A stretch of DNA of 64,000 nucleotides from Allacma fusca (GCA_947179485.1 OX359247.1:30356801-30420800), one strand, 5' to 3'. Shown: positions 14,061 to 27,434, counted from the stretch's first letter. Program-made: numbers and translations. Notes: generated by a model not told the origin, from the letters alone.

Positions 14061-16309
14061 AAATGCTCAGCCCAAAGATTTACACTAATGTAGCTTGAGC
14101 ATATGTTTGTCCATTCCTTTGGATATGGTTTTGCTAGTTATGGGCTTCAAGTTTTATAATGGAATTGCATGCGTTTCATGTATCTATGTATCTATACTGT
14201 ATATGTATCTACATACATAGGTAGATACTCATAAAGAGATACATAGTTTGTGTTGAGCATAGTTGTTCCCTTGAGGAACCGGGAATGCTGTTGAGGATAG
14301 GCTCATATGGTAAGTTGTAGTTTCGTATGGTTTTGTGTAATTATTTTTGTGTGGATTCCCATAGTTATGGTTTAGTTCAATTATGTAAGTTGAATTTGTT
14401 GGGTATATTTGAGGTTACCATTGTGTTCGGGACTGTGCCCTTACGCATTTAAATTTCACCTGGATTAGTTCTACTCCGGAGGTTGCATAGCCCCCGTACA
14501 TAATGACCCAGATGAGGCTATTTACACACTACAATGTGGCCCATTATTGAAGTGAAATGTGTTGGATGGAGGAGATTTCCTCCTGTAATCCTGTTATTAC
14601 ACCTTTTGGTAATGCAATATTCTTGAAGTCGACTCCGCATTTCAAAGGTAAAGATGTTGCTATGGATGAGGGCCGTTGTGGCTCTCTGGCCGTTTGTTTG
14701 TTTATGGGGAAGGCGCGAACCCGTGTAAGTTTAACAAACCATCAAAGGGTGAGATGGGAGGAAGATGCATGTTGAGATCCCATCATCATAAATAAATTCA
14801 ATGAACAATTTCATGGCTACAAGACTGCAAATCCTCTCCTGCCCTTAATTGGAGTTAAGAAGCTGAAAGTGATGGTTTCTCATAACATGGTCTGCGGAGC
14901 ATATCCTACTCTCACATGGGAACAGCATCTACATACGTAATTATATTCCACGTATCTCTGTGACTGCGTATAGTATGCACGTGTCTCTCTAAACTTCCCA
15001 TGTTCAGAAATTTTTCATGTAAGTCCCTTTCATGCATCCTCCTATGCTCCGGAGGTGTTCATTTTCTGAAGACTCCACATATTCCTTACAATACATAGGG
15101 ATGAATTGCAATGGAAGAGCAGTCCCTGGACTATGTACACACATGGAAATTACCCTGCTCATGTTAAAACTGAAGAGAGACAGATATCTTAATCAAAACC
15201 AAAAAGCTCAGCGGACCTCGACTCTACTCTTGTGAACAAATGATAAATAACACATAAACAGATTTTTTTCCCCTCTTGTGTAAATCTTTTTTTGTCTTTC
15301 TCCCATAAATGCTCGACCCATTTTTTCACACGAAATTATCAGTTCCCAGCTCTCCATAAATTATCTTATGACAAAATTGCTCGGCTTTTATCTTTTGCAG
15401 GAGCTTTATTTGGGAAAAAATGTCATTTTTTTTAAACTGAAATTCATTCCTTTCAAATGTCGTACATGTGGATAGAGCTCACATGACAACAACTTTCTGA
15501 AGGTTCATATTTCAGAATTGCAATTCTACAGTATAAAAAAAAGATCTCTGTGGAACTATTTCGGAGGAGAAATGTTGTAGTTTTGGCGGTTGAATCTAAC
15601 TCTGCTGGAGGCATTACAAACTCCCATATATCCAACAAGTTGAAGGTACATTTTGATATCCGAAACGGGGGTTTTTCTGCGGACAAAGTCAGAGATACTA
15701 CGTGGAATCAAAATAAATTCTGGGAGATATGCTGACATAAAGCAAAAGGAGAGAAACATGGGAGGTTGAAATTATGCTCCAGTTTTTTTTTCTACTTACA
15801 CATCACACAATAAAACTTTTGTTTTGGTGGCCCCCACATTCCGGTATATATGTATGTACATGGGTGTGTGTGTGTGTGGATGTTTGTGTGTGAGCATGCC
15901 TTTTTTTATGATTGCGGTTGGGAATGATTTGGCAAGTCTGTAGTTTATTTTGATATGCTTTGTCTGGAAATCAGACAGTTGTGTCTTGTTTCTCATCTGT
16001 GGCACAGGACTCACATTGAAACCAAGAGGAGGGCTGGCGGTGGGTGTTTATGCAAACGAGAACCATGTTCAGGGAAAATGAGACGAGATGAAATTGGACA
16101 CCGCAGTGTAGGTCCAGAAAGGAAAAGTGAGCGAAGTGAATGCGAAATTGAAAATCGCACTACTATTCAGCCCGTCACCAAGTGATAAAGAACTGAGATT
16201 CTCCAAGCACATGTGTATATGTGTAGAGATAGACTCTATGGATTATTTCCACTCTCAATCCTCTAACTCTTGTATTTCATGGGATTTCCACAGGTTCATG
16301 CATATATTA

Positions 16310-16700
16310 TATAGACATGTACATACCTACTAACTCACATGGGATGAGTGTATTATCTACTGTGCATATCATTTTCATGTACGTACATATGTATCTCTGG
16401 ACATGAACCATGTCATGTTTTCTTGATAGGTTTTCCGCATGTAGTTTCGCACGTCCATTGTTACACATTGTCATACATGGATTCCCATATGTATATACAC
16501 AGTACATATATTCACATGTAATATCTAGAGACATAATTTTTGACACACACACACACACACACACATCTGAGATCTTATATTTTATATGATAGGCAATAGG
16601 CTTGTGGCTCACAGATTACTTGTACTTCTCCGAGTAGTACATACAAATGTATGTATGTACGTACATATGTATCAACCTATGTATTTACATATATGTAGAT
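16310..16700. repeat. Dense TACATA/TATGTA block with (CA)11
   Basis: Many TACATATGTA-like words (about 16383, 16488, 16640 and 16670) and a CA run at 16542-16564. The region is self-complementary at short range. Confidence 0.8.
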
Positions 16701-17063
16701 ACACATTCTTTAGCAGGATTATAGCCTGGGCCTACATCCGTGTTAGCATCTGTGACTGAGATGATTATGTCTATGCAGAAATGTAGATACAGATGTGCGG
16801 GACTACTCTCAATAAGCAATTATGTGTAAAATATGCCGGAGTAATACGTGATACATCACATGTGTGCACATTTCAAGTATGTTGATACAGAGGAGATTTG
16901 TAACGCCAGGAATTTTATGTCTCGCTATTTCCCGAGCCGGTTCCCGAGGAGGCCCACGTATGGGGATTGGTATGCACATGTATTTAGTGTGTATTTGTGT
17001 GGAAACTAAGGGAAAGTGAGAGTTGATCAATGTAACGTGTGTGAAAGTGTCTATTTGGCCTTG

Positions 17064-17090
17064 GAGAGAGAGAGAGAGAGAGTGAGAGAG
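17064..17090. repeat. (GA)n microsatellite
   Basis: GA run with one agtg interruption. Confidence 0.95.
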
Positions 17091-17515
17091 AACCCACACA
17101 TGGAAGCCAGCTCATCGTTGGTTGATTCCCCGGGTTTGGGAAACTTGTGAAAAAAAAAGAAGTGAATCCTCGATTGCAGATTGGAGCTGAGTCAGTTGCT
17201 AGGCAGTATGAATTTCCTATTGGCAACAACTCCATCCAGCAAGCCCTCACTTTGTGAGCAATACTATTTGAAAAACACTATCCCTCTCAAATGCGATTCC
17301 TTGCAAATCTCTTTGCTTGTGTGGAGTAAATGGTATCGTCCCGAAGATCCTCCTGCAGACCATGACTCTGTTTTGCATATGTACATGATACGTTCCGGTT
17401 GAGGACTCCCCTCCGCATGACATCCCTCGTTATGTGTCCCAATTTAATAGGAATTTTCCCAAGTAGATACCGTAGGATAATATCCCCCAGAATTTAAAAC
17501 TTGAGATGTAGGGAC

Positions 17516-17555
17516 AGAGAGAGAGAGAGAGAGAGAGAGAAAGAGCGAGAGAGAG
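17516..17555. repeat. (GA)n microsatellite
   Basis: GA run about 40 bases long with aaagagc interruption. Confidence 0.95.
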
Positions 17556-18002
17556 GATAAAGTCCAAAGCTATACTTTTACATTTCAATGAAAAGCTACT
17601 TTAATTTTATTAACGGAACGTTATCCTTGAGTTGAAACAAAATCAAAAACAAGTATATCACGCTCTGCTTTTGTCTTTTTGTGAAACTTACCCTCCTCAG
17701 AGTGTCAAATTCGAAAGACATTAGCTGGCTAGAGTGTGAGCTTGAGATGGTTCCTCGGAGGTAATTGATACGATTATGGCAGGGACTCATGATCTTACTG
17801 CTCAAATGCCATACCTTGAGCACACCCGCGCGCTCCGAATCTAATATGGTTTATGCTGAAACTCTATCCCTCTGTGTAATTGTATTTAGAATTGTTTAGC
17901 TGGCATGTTGACGGGTTGGATTTCCAAAAGACTATTTTAATTTATCTTGAGCCTTGGTTTAATGAACGGCAAAAGTTATCAAAAGAAACGACAGGGAGAG
18001 AT

Positions 18003-18004
<2 letters not shown>

Positions 18005-18034
<30 letters not shown>
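18005..18034. repeat. (AG)15 microsatellite
   Basis: Near-perfect AG run. Confidence 0.95.
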
Positions 18035-18038
<4 letters not shown>

Positions 18039-18659
18039 TATAACATGGGATTTTCAAACGTCAAAGATAGTTTTGAGATCTGACTTGCTCGTAACTCTTT
18101 TAATTGTTTGCCCTAGCCTGTCGTGGTGGATTGAAATTAAAAGGTTATTGAGACATCAGGATAATGCAGTTGTTTTCGTAACTCAGTGGTTGTTACTCAA
18201 ACCACTTGTCTTCTCTTCAGCTCTGAATGTATGAGCAATTCAATTGGAGTTTGTGTGTGGCTTGGGAGAGTGTGGGCTGAGTCTTTGGCTCGTGCTTTGA
18301 TAGAGCACGGAAACTGATTCATTGATCGCTTTTCTCTATGAATAAGTGTCATGATTTACCTTTGTAGTCAGCTTCGAATTTCTTTAATGGGCTCATGCTT
18401 GAGGAGTAGGCGAGGAGGATACGATGAACTGCGAACAGTCAAGTTCATTTCTAAACTAGTATTTCTCTCCAAACCAATCATCCCAGAAAAAGTAGTTAGC
18501 ACTTTTATTCATAAGGATAGCTGGCTCATGGCTTGGACTCCGGCTAAAACTCCCTCAATGCTCAAAAATTCTGTATCCATTTGACTCCCTTATTGTTCTC
18601 TCAGCTTGTCCTTTTAGGAGAATGTTCCTAATAATCCCTGTCAACCTTGTCATATTTGC

Positions 18660-19060
18660 TAATGGCCCATTGGTTAATTGCTTTCAGAATCTCTTGAGAC
18701 AATGTATTTAAATATTTTGCTCCCTCCATGCCTGTTTGTATTGTGAAAGGAAATAAACAGCTGTGGGGACAATTTCATTAACAAAATGTTATTGGATAAT
18801 ATTCATGACATTTAAATGATCTTCCCGTGCAGATGACCTGTTGTATTTGTACATACAATTTTTTTTTCAACCTCTCTGTTTGATAACCCATCTGTAATTT
18901 ATTCCTGGTCCCTTCAATTCGGACACAAGATCCTACTCAAATATTATCAATTTCACTTGAGGGTGTCAGAAAATGTGAAGGGGATAATTACCAAAATATT
19001 ATCTCACCCCAGCACCTGCCTTTAATTGAGAAATTGAGAAAGACGTATGGAAAATTTGAA
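18660..19060. promoter_or_regulatory. Possible regulatory block, repeat-poor with E-box and homeodomain-like words
   Basis: A run of about 400 bases that is nearly free of simple repeats. It contains TTAATTG (18674-18680), CAGCTG (18758-18763, E-box), GATAATTA (18983-18990) and CACCTG (19013-19018, E-box). This composition resembles conserved non-coding elements near developmental genes. There is no direct proof; conservation would have to be tested. Confidence 0.22.
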
Positions 19061-19669
19061 GCTGCATCAGATGATTTTTTTTGTATGTAGATACCTATGT
19101 TATTACTCACACAGCTGTTGTTGTTGGGAAGTTACTACTAAAGTTATCTCAGATCAACTAATCCAATTATGAAAGGACAGAATATCTCCTAGATATTGGC
19201 AAGCAATGAATGACAGTCTGTTCTTCGGCTCTTGAAAGCGTTTATCTGCTTTGTTAAAAAATATGAGTCTTGCTGAGTGTCGCCTGACGAGAGGGAAATT
19301 ATAGACAGTCGGAGACCGAAAGCTTGCCAATTGTCACTGCTTGTCAGAAAAAAGGGTTTGAGGTGAGTCTCCTAAGATATGGATTATCATTTCTTGTTTC
19401 TAATTTATTCCGTTTGTCAATAAAGTCATTGTGAGGAGTCAACTGGAGGTAATTGCTTCCATGCCTTTTCTGCTGTGAGTATAAAGCCGAGTATCTACCT
19501 CTATGGGAAAGCTGCTGTGGTGGGGTTGGGGGTTTTGAGAAATAGTGGATAAACAAACATGTCATGTACTGTGTAGTTTATAGTCCTCAAAGTGTATAAT
19601 TTATGGTCATAGCTCATGCAAATAATTGCATGTGAAATAGAATAATGCAAAAAAATGATTTAAAAGACT

Positions 19670-19689
19670 CACACACACACACACACACA
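19670..19689. repeat. (CA)10 microsatellite
   Basis: Perfect CA run. Confidence 0.9.
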
Positions 19690-20050
19690 AAATATAATAA
19701 GTCTATGCAGAGGAGCATACCGCAATAGTGTATTTACGCAATGGATGCTAAATTCCGTGGAGAATCCTCACTCCTCAGATGAAACATTGGGAAGAACAGG
19801 GAAGTTACCCAGCGAGTGTTTTATTTGGTATTTGTCATTAAGACAGAATGTAATCTCCAAGGGAGACTCTACATGGGAATGAACATGTGTGGGGTGCTAC
19901 TGTGCAGGGGTAAATGAGACTCGCGGAATTGGAGATGTAAACGAGGCAAATATAATTGGCAATATATGAGCATTCTGGTTTCCACATCTGAGACACCCTT
20001 ATCGCTTCATTTTATCATCATCACTGTAATTCGTCATGTGGGGAAAAAAA

Positions 20051-20087
20051 GAGGAGAGAGAGGGAGAGAGAGAGAGAGAGAGAGAGA
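20051..20087. repeat. (GA)n microsatellite
   Basis: GA run with one gggag interruption, followed by poly-A. Confidence 0.95.
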
Positions 20088-21000
20088 AAAAAAAAATCTT
20101 AGAAATTGGTTAGAGAGTAAACAGCAAAAGTAAAGGGCTGGGACGAGAGACACCTTGCTTGCTCGCCGTAGTGCGAGTTGTAGTACGAGTAAGGAGTAAC
20201 GCAGTTCGTGAAGAGGATTTTTATGCCTTGTCACACTGTAATGTAGTTGCCCATAAAATAATAAAAGTTTACATTTGAAACCATAGCAAAATGTCCGAGT
20301 GAGTATAAGGAGAGAGATCATTAAGTGCAATAATGAGGAGGACACGGTCGGGATTGGCGGAGCCGTCCTGTACGAAAAGTGGTAGGAGCAACAGAGAGTG
20401 TAAAAATACTGAGAATATTTTCCTCTATGTCTCTCTCTCTCTCTCTCCTCTTGTATCTCATCCTGTCCTGTGCGGATGGAAATTTTCAGACAAGACAAAG
20501 TATTTTATTTATGCAGTGAGTCAGTTGTCATTAGGAAACCATAAGACGGGCGTCGGAGTCCCAAGAGGACTGGCCAAGCACCAGCTGTCCCTCACCATAA
20601 TTCCTAATTCTTCCTTATAAGAACACTTAGTGAATCCATTACAATCACATTTGAATTGCCTCTTCGCTCTCTGATCATCTGTCCATAATAACGCTGTCTC
20701 AAATGTCTTTACTTCTTTTCCCCTCAACTCTCTCACTCCGTATCAGAGTCTCGGACAAAACTAACTTGACTTGAAGGATATGTGTAATAAACGGTAGTCA
20801 GTCGTCAGTTGTTTAGCATATAAGATACCATTGTGACTCTTTAAGTTGTTCTCTCTTCAAACCACAAATTGGCTATGTGTTGCGTTGGCGGGGACAATTT
20901 CCTCTGAAACGTCTGCCTCCTTTTTTTTCAACTTAGTTTCCCCATATCCACTTGAGTAAATGATAATTTGCAAGCTGTACGTTTTTTTGGAGAAAAACTA

Positions 21001-21054
21001 CGAGAGAGAGAGAGAGAGAGAGAGAGACGATGAGACTTGAGAGAGAGAGAGAGG
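21001..21054. repeat. Double (GA)n microsatellite
   Basis: Two GA runs (about 26 and 14 bases) separated by cgatgagactt. Confidence 0.95.
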
Positions 21055-22020
21055 AAATATAAATGTCATCTGATACATTTTATGCGAGCATCCAACTTGT
21101 TCCCTCTCCTTTTCAACAAAATCTCTCTACTTTGGATTACCCATAGAATTCCTGTATTTTTGAACCTACACTCATCCCTATCTACCTAACTCCAGTAAAA
21201 GCCTTTCAAATAGTACAATGGGCATGAAAGAAAAACTTGTGTGTGTGGGGGAAGAAAAATAATAGTGTTTTCAGCAAGATTTTAAATTGAGCTTGATATT
21301 AACTTCCATAGCTAATCCTTCCTGAGTCACGTACATACGTAATTATTACTAATGCATAATAAGTGCAGATATGTTTATGCACCTGATTCCTTCTGTATAC
21401 GCAATTATCCATGGAGTAACACTATTTATGCTCGGAGGTACCTGAATTACACAAGTGCTAAATCTTCCTTACCATTTTTGTAGGATGCAGATATGCAGGG
21501 TTGTTTTTTCCTTTGGAAACGTAAAATTGGTAACTCATAGGTATAGAGACATGCATCTGTATGTATGTATGTATTTACATATATAACACATGCACACTAC
21601 ATTGCAGGCATTATCACAAGGTGTTTAGTGGGCCCCTTTTGGAGGGCTCACATTGCACACGCTTGAATTTGAGAGACTAATCGCCCTGTAATGATAACAA
21701 GTAGTTTTGGAATTCTTCCTCACACTTTATACCCTGGAATAAAATATGACTTTGAATTTGCATTAAAATTGCATTACATTCATTACAGTTGTCAGGCTTC
21801 CTCTGTACATTTACACTGCCATGCTTTTCACACACATCTCACCTTCAAATATTACCCTATAGATCTATCCATGTAAAATTATACTTTGAATATAACCATA
21901 GTAAACACTAAAGGGTGTACATAATACATGGATCCAGTATTCTAGGAAGTCCTGTCCATTTATGAACCTGGAACGTACATACGCACACCTGCGAGTCTGT
22001 ATGAAATAGTGTGTATTTAT

Positions 22021-22049
22021 TGTGTGTGTGTGTGTGTGTGTTTGTGTGA
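22021..22049. repeat. (GT)10 microsatellite
   Basis: GT run followed by tttgtgtgag. Confidence 0.9.
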
Positions 22050-22852
22050 GTCTGTGTGAAAACGCAACCGAAACAAGTTCCCTCCATGTATTTTAAATGG
22101 AGCTGGAATTTTAAGCAGACGTTTAGGTCCATGCTGAAAAGATGCTTGCATTGATTTAGGTCTTGACTGGAAAAGTGGTCTGTCCAGTACTTGTGGAAGC
22201 TAATTCAGGTTTTATAAGGAGAAGCCAGTCCGTGAGCGTGTGGACCATTTTGCTCACAATTGTGGTTGCTCCTTTGTGCCTGTCTGCATGTATGGTATAT
22301 GTTTGTGCATTAATTTGCGTTATCCTCCAGAAGTGGTTAGACTGTCCTATGTGAGGCAGTAGGTTGTGGACAGGGCTGGCAAGTGGATGTATTTAAATTC
22401 TAGGGATGCGGAATATGTTATGTAGTATCTATGTAAATACTAGACCTGGGATCCACGTTATAATTCAAATGGCGGAAATCCGTATTGAATGGATCCCTGT
22501 GGGCGGAGGAGAGTTAATGTTATGGGAAGTGAAAGATACATAGGCTAATATGGTTAGGAATTAATGGGAAATGAGTGGCTATAATAAGGGGCCAGGTACA
22601 ACAGGAGCACGTGTTGCCGAGTTGGTGAGGGGAGGGTAGAGATTGTACTTTAAGGAAAAAGTCATTAAATGTGTATGGATTGAATATTAAAAGAAAAACC
22701 GCAGAAAATGTTCCACTCCGGTCTCCAAAGCTGGGCGGGAAGGAGAGAGAGAGAGGGAGGAGAAGATTGCCTGAGTCTATTCCTAAATATTTACATGCTA
22801 TAAAATTGCAATTTTTTCCACATAAAGCTACTCACTCGCTCCTTGTTTCCCA

Positions 22853-22876
22853 TCTCTCTCTCTCTCTCTCTCTCTC
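22853..22876. repeat. (CT)12 microsatellite
   Basis: Perfect CT run followed by cgcag. Confidence 0.95.
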
Positions 22877-23578
22877 GCAGAATATCCCTTCAATGAACAA
22901 TGTATGTGCTTTGAGAGATTCCCAGCCGTTCTGATGTTCTTTGCTCGCAGTTCTCCCAAGTTTTGTTTTAGTTTGTGTATGTACGGAAGGATAATATGCA
23001 TATGTTTCCCTTTATAAATATCCTAGAGTTTTCCAGAACATAGGACTTTCTCCAGCCGGAGTAGAGTACAATTTGACTAACCAGACTTCTTTCTCCTTGT
23101 ATACACGAGGGTTTTGTAGTGTTGAGCAGTTTTGGATGCGCCATATTGAAAATTTCCATTCTTTTTAGCCCTGGATTTGTTTCGGAAGAATTTGAAATGC
23201 TTATTAGAAAGTTTTTGACAGAGTGCATATCCATTACGTGTTTCGACCACACTGAGGATCTTGTGCGGTTAATTTCTCATAAGTTTTACAGAATATTTGC
23301 GAGAAGATTCTTATAATTTGTTGGGAGATAAGTCTCGAGGTTTTGTTTTCCAAAGGCTACAAAGGCGGAGGAGAGAGGAGGAGGGAGGGAGTACATTGGG
23401 AGAGAGAGAGAGAGACAGGTCACACCGGGAGTACTACAAGCCCAGAAATATGATAACAGACGGCGAACAAACTTCCATAAACTTGTCCTATCTGTTTATT
23501 ATTCAGTCGCTGGAGTTTTGTGGGCAACTCATACTTCATGCACTTTTCCCCTAAGCTCCTCCAAAATATATAAACTCG

Positions 23579-23683
23579 CTCTCTCTCTCTCTTGTCTGTC
23601 TCCACACATAAAATTACTGCCTTCTCGCTCTTTTTCTCTCTCTCTCTCTCCCTCTATCTCTCTCTTTCTCTCACTCTCTTCCC
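23579..23683. repeat. CT-rich tract
   Basis: Two CT runs separated by unrelated sequence; the second is imperfect (ccctctat). Confidence 0.9.
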
Positions 23684-24110
23684 CACAACACCACTCCTGT
23701 ATGCATCACGTACGGATGAGTTGGAATTTCTGGGAGAAATATATTTTTTTGATTCTGAATTTTCTCCTTTCTTCCCCAAAATGATAAAAGACTTTGTACC
23801 AAACTACTGCCCTATTTTTACACGGACGTGTACAGTATCTATCTGATGTGAAAACATCAGCAGAAATTCACAATTCTTTCCCCTAGTTTTAACCCTGGCC
23901 GAGTATTGGGAAAATTTAAATACTGAGATACTGGGACTTTGCTAACCCTCATATATACATTTATGTTTACAAACATCAAGTATCTATGTATGCATTGGGA
24001 CGCGTACAGAATACCGATGTACGCTGACAGATAAATTGTAGAGCAAAATACTGAATAAAGTAAAGTGCGTGTGAGGGGGTATTTTCACAATCTTATAGAA
24101 TAATGGGAGG

Positions 24111-24130
24111 TGTGTGTGTGTGTGTGTGTA
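24111..24130. repeat. (GT)10 microsatellite
   Basis: GT run leading into atgtaagggcatacatatg. Confidence 0.9.
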
Positions 24131-24937
24131 TGTAAGGGCATACATATGTATATATGTAGATTGTGTGCATGCTAAAAATAAACGCTAAAAATATGACCAT
24201 GCGTACCCACACAAGTGTTTATAGTAACAGTAGTAGTTATGTATGGAAGCACATGCTCTGTCGAAACACATGCGCCTACATAGGAGCTGTGACAGCAAGT
24301 AGGCAGGATCTTGTGTATATTCTTGTATGAAAAACTCCAACTTGAACAGCATATGGATTCACATGCTGTCAGATGCGTCCGGAGAAGAGATGAGGTCTGC
24401 GGTGAGGATGGATCTTGATCAAGCTCATCAAGCTCGGAAGCACATGTCCCTGGCCGGTTGTATACACGTACATATGTATGTAGGTACGCATACGTAGATA
24501 GTATATGATGAAGTGACATATGTATGTAGGCATACTAGTATAATTACAGATATTATTCTGTGTCAGCACATGCATATATTTTTTTGTTGAGTTTCTTTCT
24601 TTTCAACTCACATGAAATTTTTTGCTAGTTCCTCACAACTCCTGCTTTTTCCCCTTTAATTTTTTCCCTTCCTACCTCCTTTGTTTACTGAACGATTCGC
24701 ACAAGGAGACTCGATTCTGATTAAGTTTTCCTCAAATCTCTCTTACTCCCTTTCTGCTGACGAGCTGAAAGGGAGCGTGAAAGGGAACGGTTTTTCCAGC
24801 TTGTAAATTCCTTGGAATATTCATATTTATTTAGGAGTTCCACAATTCCTTATTCATGTGTCTCACACTACGCTCCGTCCTGATAATTAGGACAGTGAGG
24901 GATGCGTGGGACGTGCGTGTATTTTTAAGAGACTGTC

Positions 24938-24941
<4 letters not shown>

Positions 24942-24976
<35 letters not shown>
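24942..24976. repeat. (CT)17 microsatellite
   Basis: Perfect CT run of about 35 bases. Confidence 0.95.
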
Positions 24977-24979
<3 letters not shown>

Positions 24980-26009
24980 GGAGACAAAAGGAGAGGGAAT
25001 CTTGCGGTGAAGTCATGCATATGTAAGTGTGGGGGATGAACCTATGTACATACATCAGAGATGTACGGTGTGAGTAATAAGGGAAGGGAAAAAGTAACTG
25101 ATGCTTGTTTTTGCGGATGCTATTGAGCACTGGATAGTCAGGGGCATATGTAGTTTATTAAATCTAGGCGTATGTACATACAAAATACCATTAATTTCAC
25201 GGTTGTGACAGAAAGGAGGAAAGCAATGGACTCATCATCACAGGGGAAGTATATAGGGGGAAACCGCAAATCAAACCTTAGGATGAGTATTTATGTACTC
25301 CTCCAACCTACTGTGAGTAATAAAAGAGGAACATGTGTTCCACAGAGTCCAGTGTATAACTTGCCAAAATATGTCTCTACAATGTATTCGTAAATCAGCT
25401 CTCTCACACCGCACTCCTACCTGTGCCCATCGACCTATTTATAACTACTCCTTTCAATTTTCCACATCTTCATGTGATCACTCTTGAATTGAAACCCTCA
25501 AACGCATGTAATGTTTACTTGAGGATTTGGGAATGCAGAGGAAATTTAAAAAAAGATATATACACTGATTAGCTATCTTCTTTTTGCGGGGGAATTCTAA
25601 GAAAAAAATTTGTGGTTTATATTCTTTTAAAACAGGTACCTCATGGGGCCTAATTTGTTTGAGAGAAATGGAATTCTCATGCGGAAATTTGTATTGATTT
25701 ATTTGCCTATTATTAGTTGTTCTCTTTTTGACACACTGAGAGAGATTTTTTTCTGGAGGAATTTCTGGAGCGAAACTTTCAATAATAATTCCAGTTCCCT
25801 TGTTAACCCTAAAAGTTTCCCTCCCTGCTTACTTTCTTTTTCCACTTTACTTTCAGGGAAATTAAAAAGAGAGGAGTGGAATGAGGAAGAATAGGAATCC
25901 TCAAAATGTTTTCCGAACTTTACCATGGAATTCCCTGCCCTCGGCACTTACATATTCTGCCTCGCTATAGTAGTAAGGAATTTATTCCAGACATTTCCGT
26001 CTTTTTCCC

Positions 26010-26032
26010 TTCTCTCTCTCTCTCTCTTTCTC
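26010..26032. repeat. (CT)n microsatellite
   Basis: CT run of about 20 bases. Confidence 0.9.
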
Positions 26033-26339
26033 GTCTTACTTTTGATGAGAGCAGGCTTTCATTTTAGATAAGATGTTATTTTTTTTTGTATCTCGGGTAA
26101 AAACTGTTTACAAGGTATTATAAGTTTTTGCAAAAAAAAAATCCTCGAGCAAAATATTTTGTAGCCTGGTTGGATTCCTAAGCAGAAGAATTATGTGAGT
26201 ACATATGGCATTGATTACCTTTGAACTTTCAAGGGGAAAAATATCAAATGCCTGGGGAATTATTTCCTCATCCCATTTCTTACTTTTAACGTCCATTTCT
26301 TTTTGGGCAAGCATTCACCGTGAGATGTATTAGGTTGGC

Positions 26340-26789
26340 AATAATATAAGGTATTTATCTGAATGTATTGGAGGAAAAGTGGCTGAGCTGAGAGAAAGAG
26401 AGTTCAGAGAAAGTACTGAGAAATTGTTTGAAAATGCTAAAACGAGTATATTTCCGAGAAATAATTCCTGCAGTGGCTCATAATAGAAAATTCTTAAGAG
26501 TAATATTTTTTAAACTAAACGGATCCTTAAAAAAGTTTCTCAATCAGGTTTTTTGGGAACATAATTACAAGAGCAGAAATTAGGTGAAAGTATTGGAGAA
26601 AGTGGAGGTGAAAGTCCCGGTAAATTTTATGGAGAAAGTAGCGAATAAAAATCAGAAATTAGAAGTTTCCGAGGAAAGCTATAAAGAGAAAGTAAAGGCA
26701 AAATTGGGAAAGCACGGCACTCCTATGGTCGCATTACAGGGAGAAAGTAGTAAAAGTAGACTAGAATGGTTTGATAGCTATCGAGGTAA
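26340..26789 (+). repeat. Cluster of GGAGAAAGT-type motifs
   Basis: Exact GGAGAAAGT copies lie at 26595-26603, 26631-26639 and 26740-26748, with many one-mismatch versions (gtgaaagt, agagaaagt, gggaaagc) between 26370 and 26750. Spacing is irregular, so this is not a clean tandem array. The + strand is open from GTG 26584 and reads as a Lys/Glu/Val-rich peptide up to a strong donor-like CGAG|GTAAGA at about 26785 (phase 1), but there is an in-frame TAG just upstream and no pyrimidine-rich acceptor. I treat it as repeat rather than exon. Confidence 0.6.
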
Positions 26790-27434
26790 GAAAGTTTATC
26801 TTTCTCATTTTTTGCTCACTCCTTACACTCTCCCCCAGAAACTCCACACTACTTGCTCTCGTCTGGTCTGCTTTCCCACTCTCTCCGTCTCCTCGAGCTT
26901 TCACCATGTGACGTGCCTGGATTTAGTTTCGCCTTTGGCTCCAGCTCTCTCCTTTCAAGTCCCGATGTTTTTACAAGCCTTTCCAATCAACTCACACAGA
27001 AATCTTATTAAGACCGCCTAAATGATAGAGAGGTGAAGTGACGTTGGATTTCAACTTTCTTTCCCCGAACACTCCCCACTCAAGACACAAACACATGGGA
27101 TATATACCCTTGTAGTGGTTTTTCCCTCACACTCTCACGCTTTGAGAAGATCAACTCCAATTTTTTTCTCTCCCAACAGTGTCTACAGCCAGAAACCTAA
27201 TTGTCCAATTGGACTCTCTCCACGAAACTAGTTTTGTCTATTTATTTTAAATTTGCTTTCCCTTTCACTCCCTACACTCCCCTACCTTGAAGTAGTGGTT
27301 CTTTCATCAACGTGGAATGCTGATATAGTCGATAATAAATGAAGGGCTTTTTCCGTAATTATAAGGATAAATGAAGGGACACACTTGGAGACAGAGCCTA
27401 AGCCTTGTGACTCCTTAAGAGAGCGAGGAAGAAC

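Larger units (their letters stand above)
14061..18580. other. Non-coding DNA with TACATA blocks and GA tracts
   Basis: No exon is recognised. TACATACATA/TATGTA words cluster at about 14170-14240 and especially 16310-16700. There are GA tracts at 17.06, 17.52 and 18.0 kb, a GT tract at 15.86 kb and a CA tract at 16.54 kb. Open frames here are short and lack domain signatures. Confidence 0.55.
19081..26339. other. Non-coding DNA, microsatellite-rich
   Basis: No exon is recognised. The stretch contains CA (19.67 kb), GA (20.05 and 21.0 kb), GT (22.02 and 24.11 kb) and CT (20.43, 22.85, 23.6, 24.94 and 26.01 kb) runs, plus TACATA words near 21.55 and 24.13-24.54 kb. The frame at 20034-20498 (- strand, 154 codons) passes through GA repeats and reads as Ser-Leu-rich low-complexity peptide. 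Confidence 0.55.

Noticed and set aside
18291-18309. 6-bp hairpin CGTGCT / AGCACG
   Set aside because: Too short; no terminator or RNA-gene context in a eukaryotic sequence.
20034-20498. 154-codon minus-strand frame
   Set aside because: Runs through GA/CT repeats that remove stops; the peptide is Ser-Leu low complexity.
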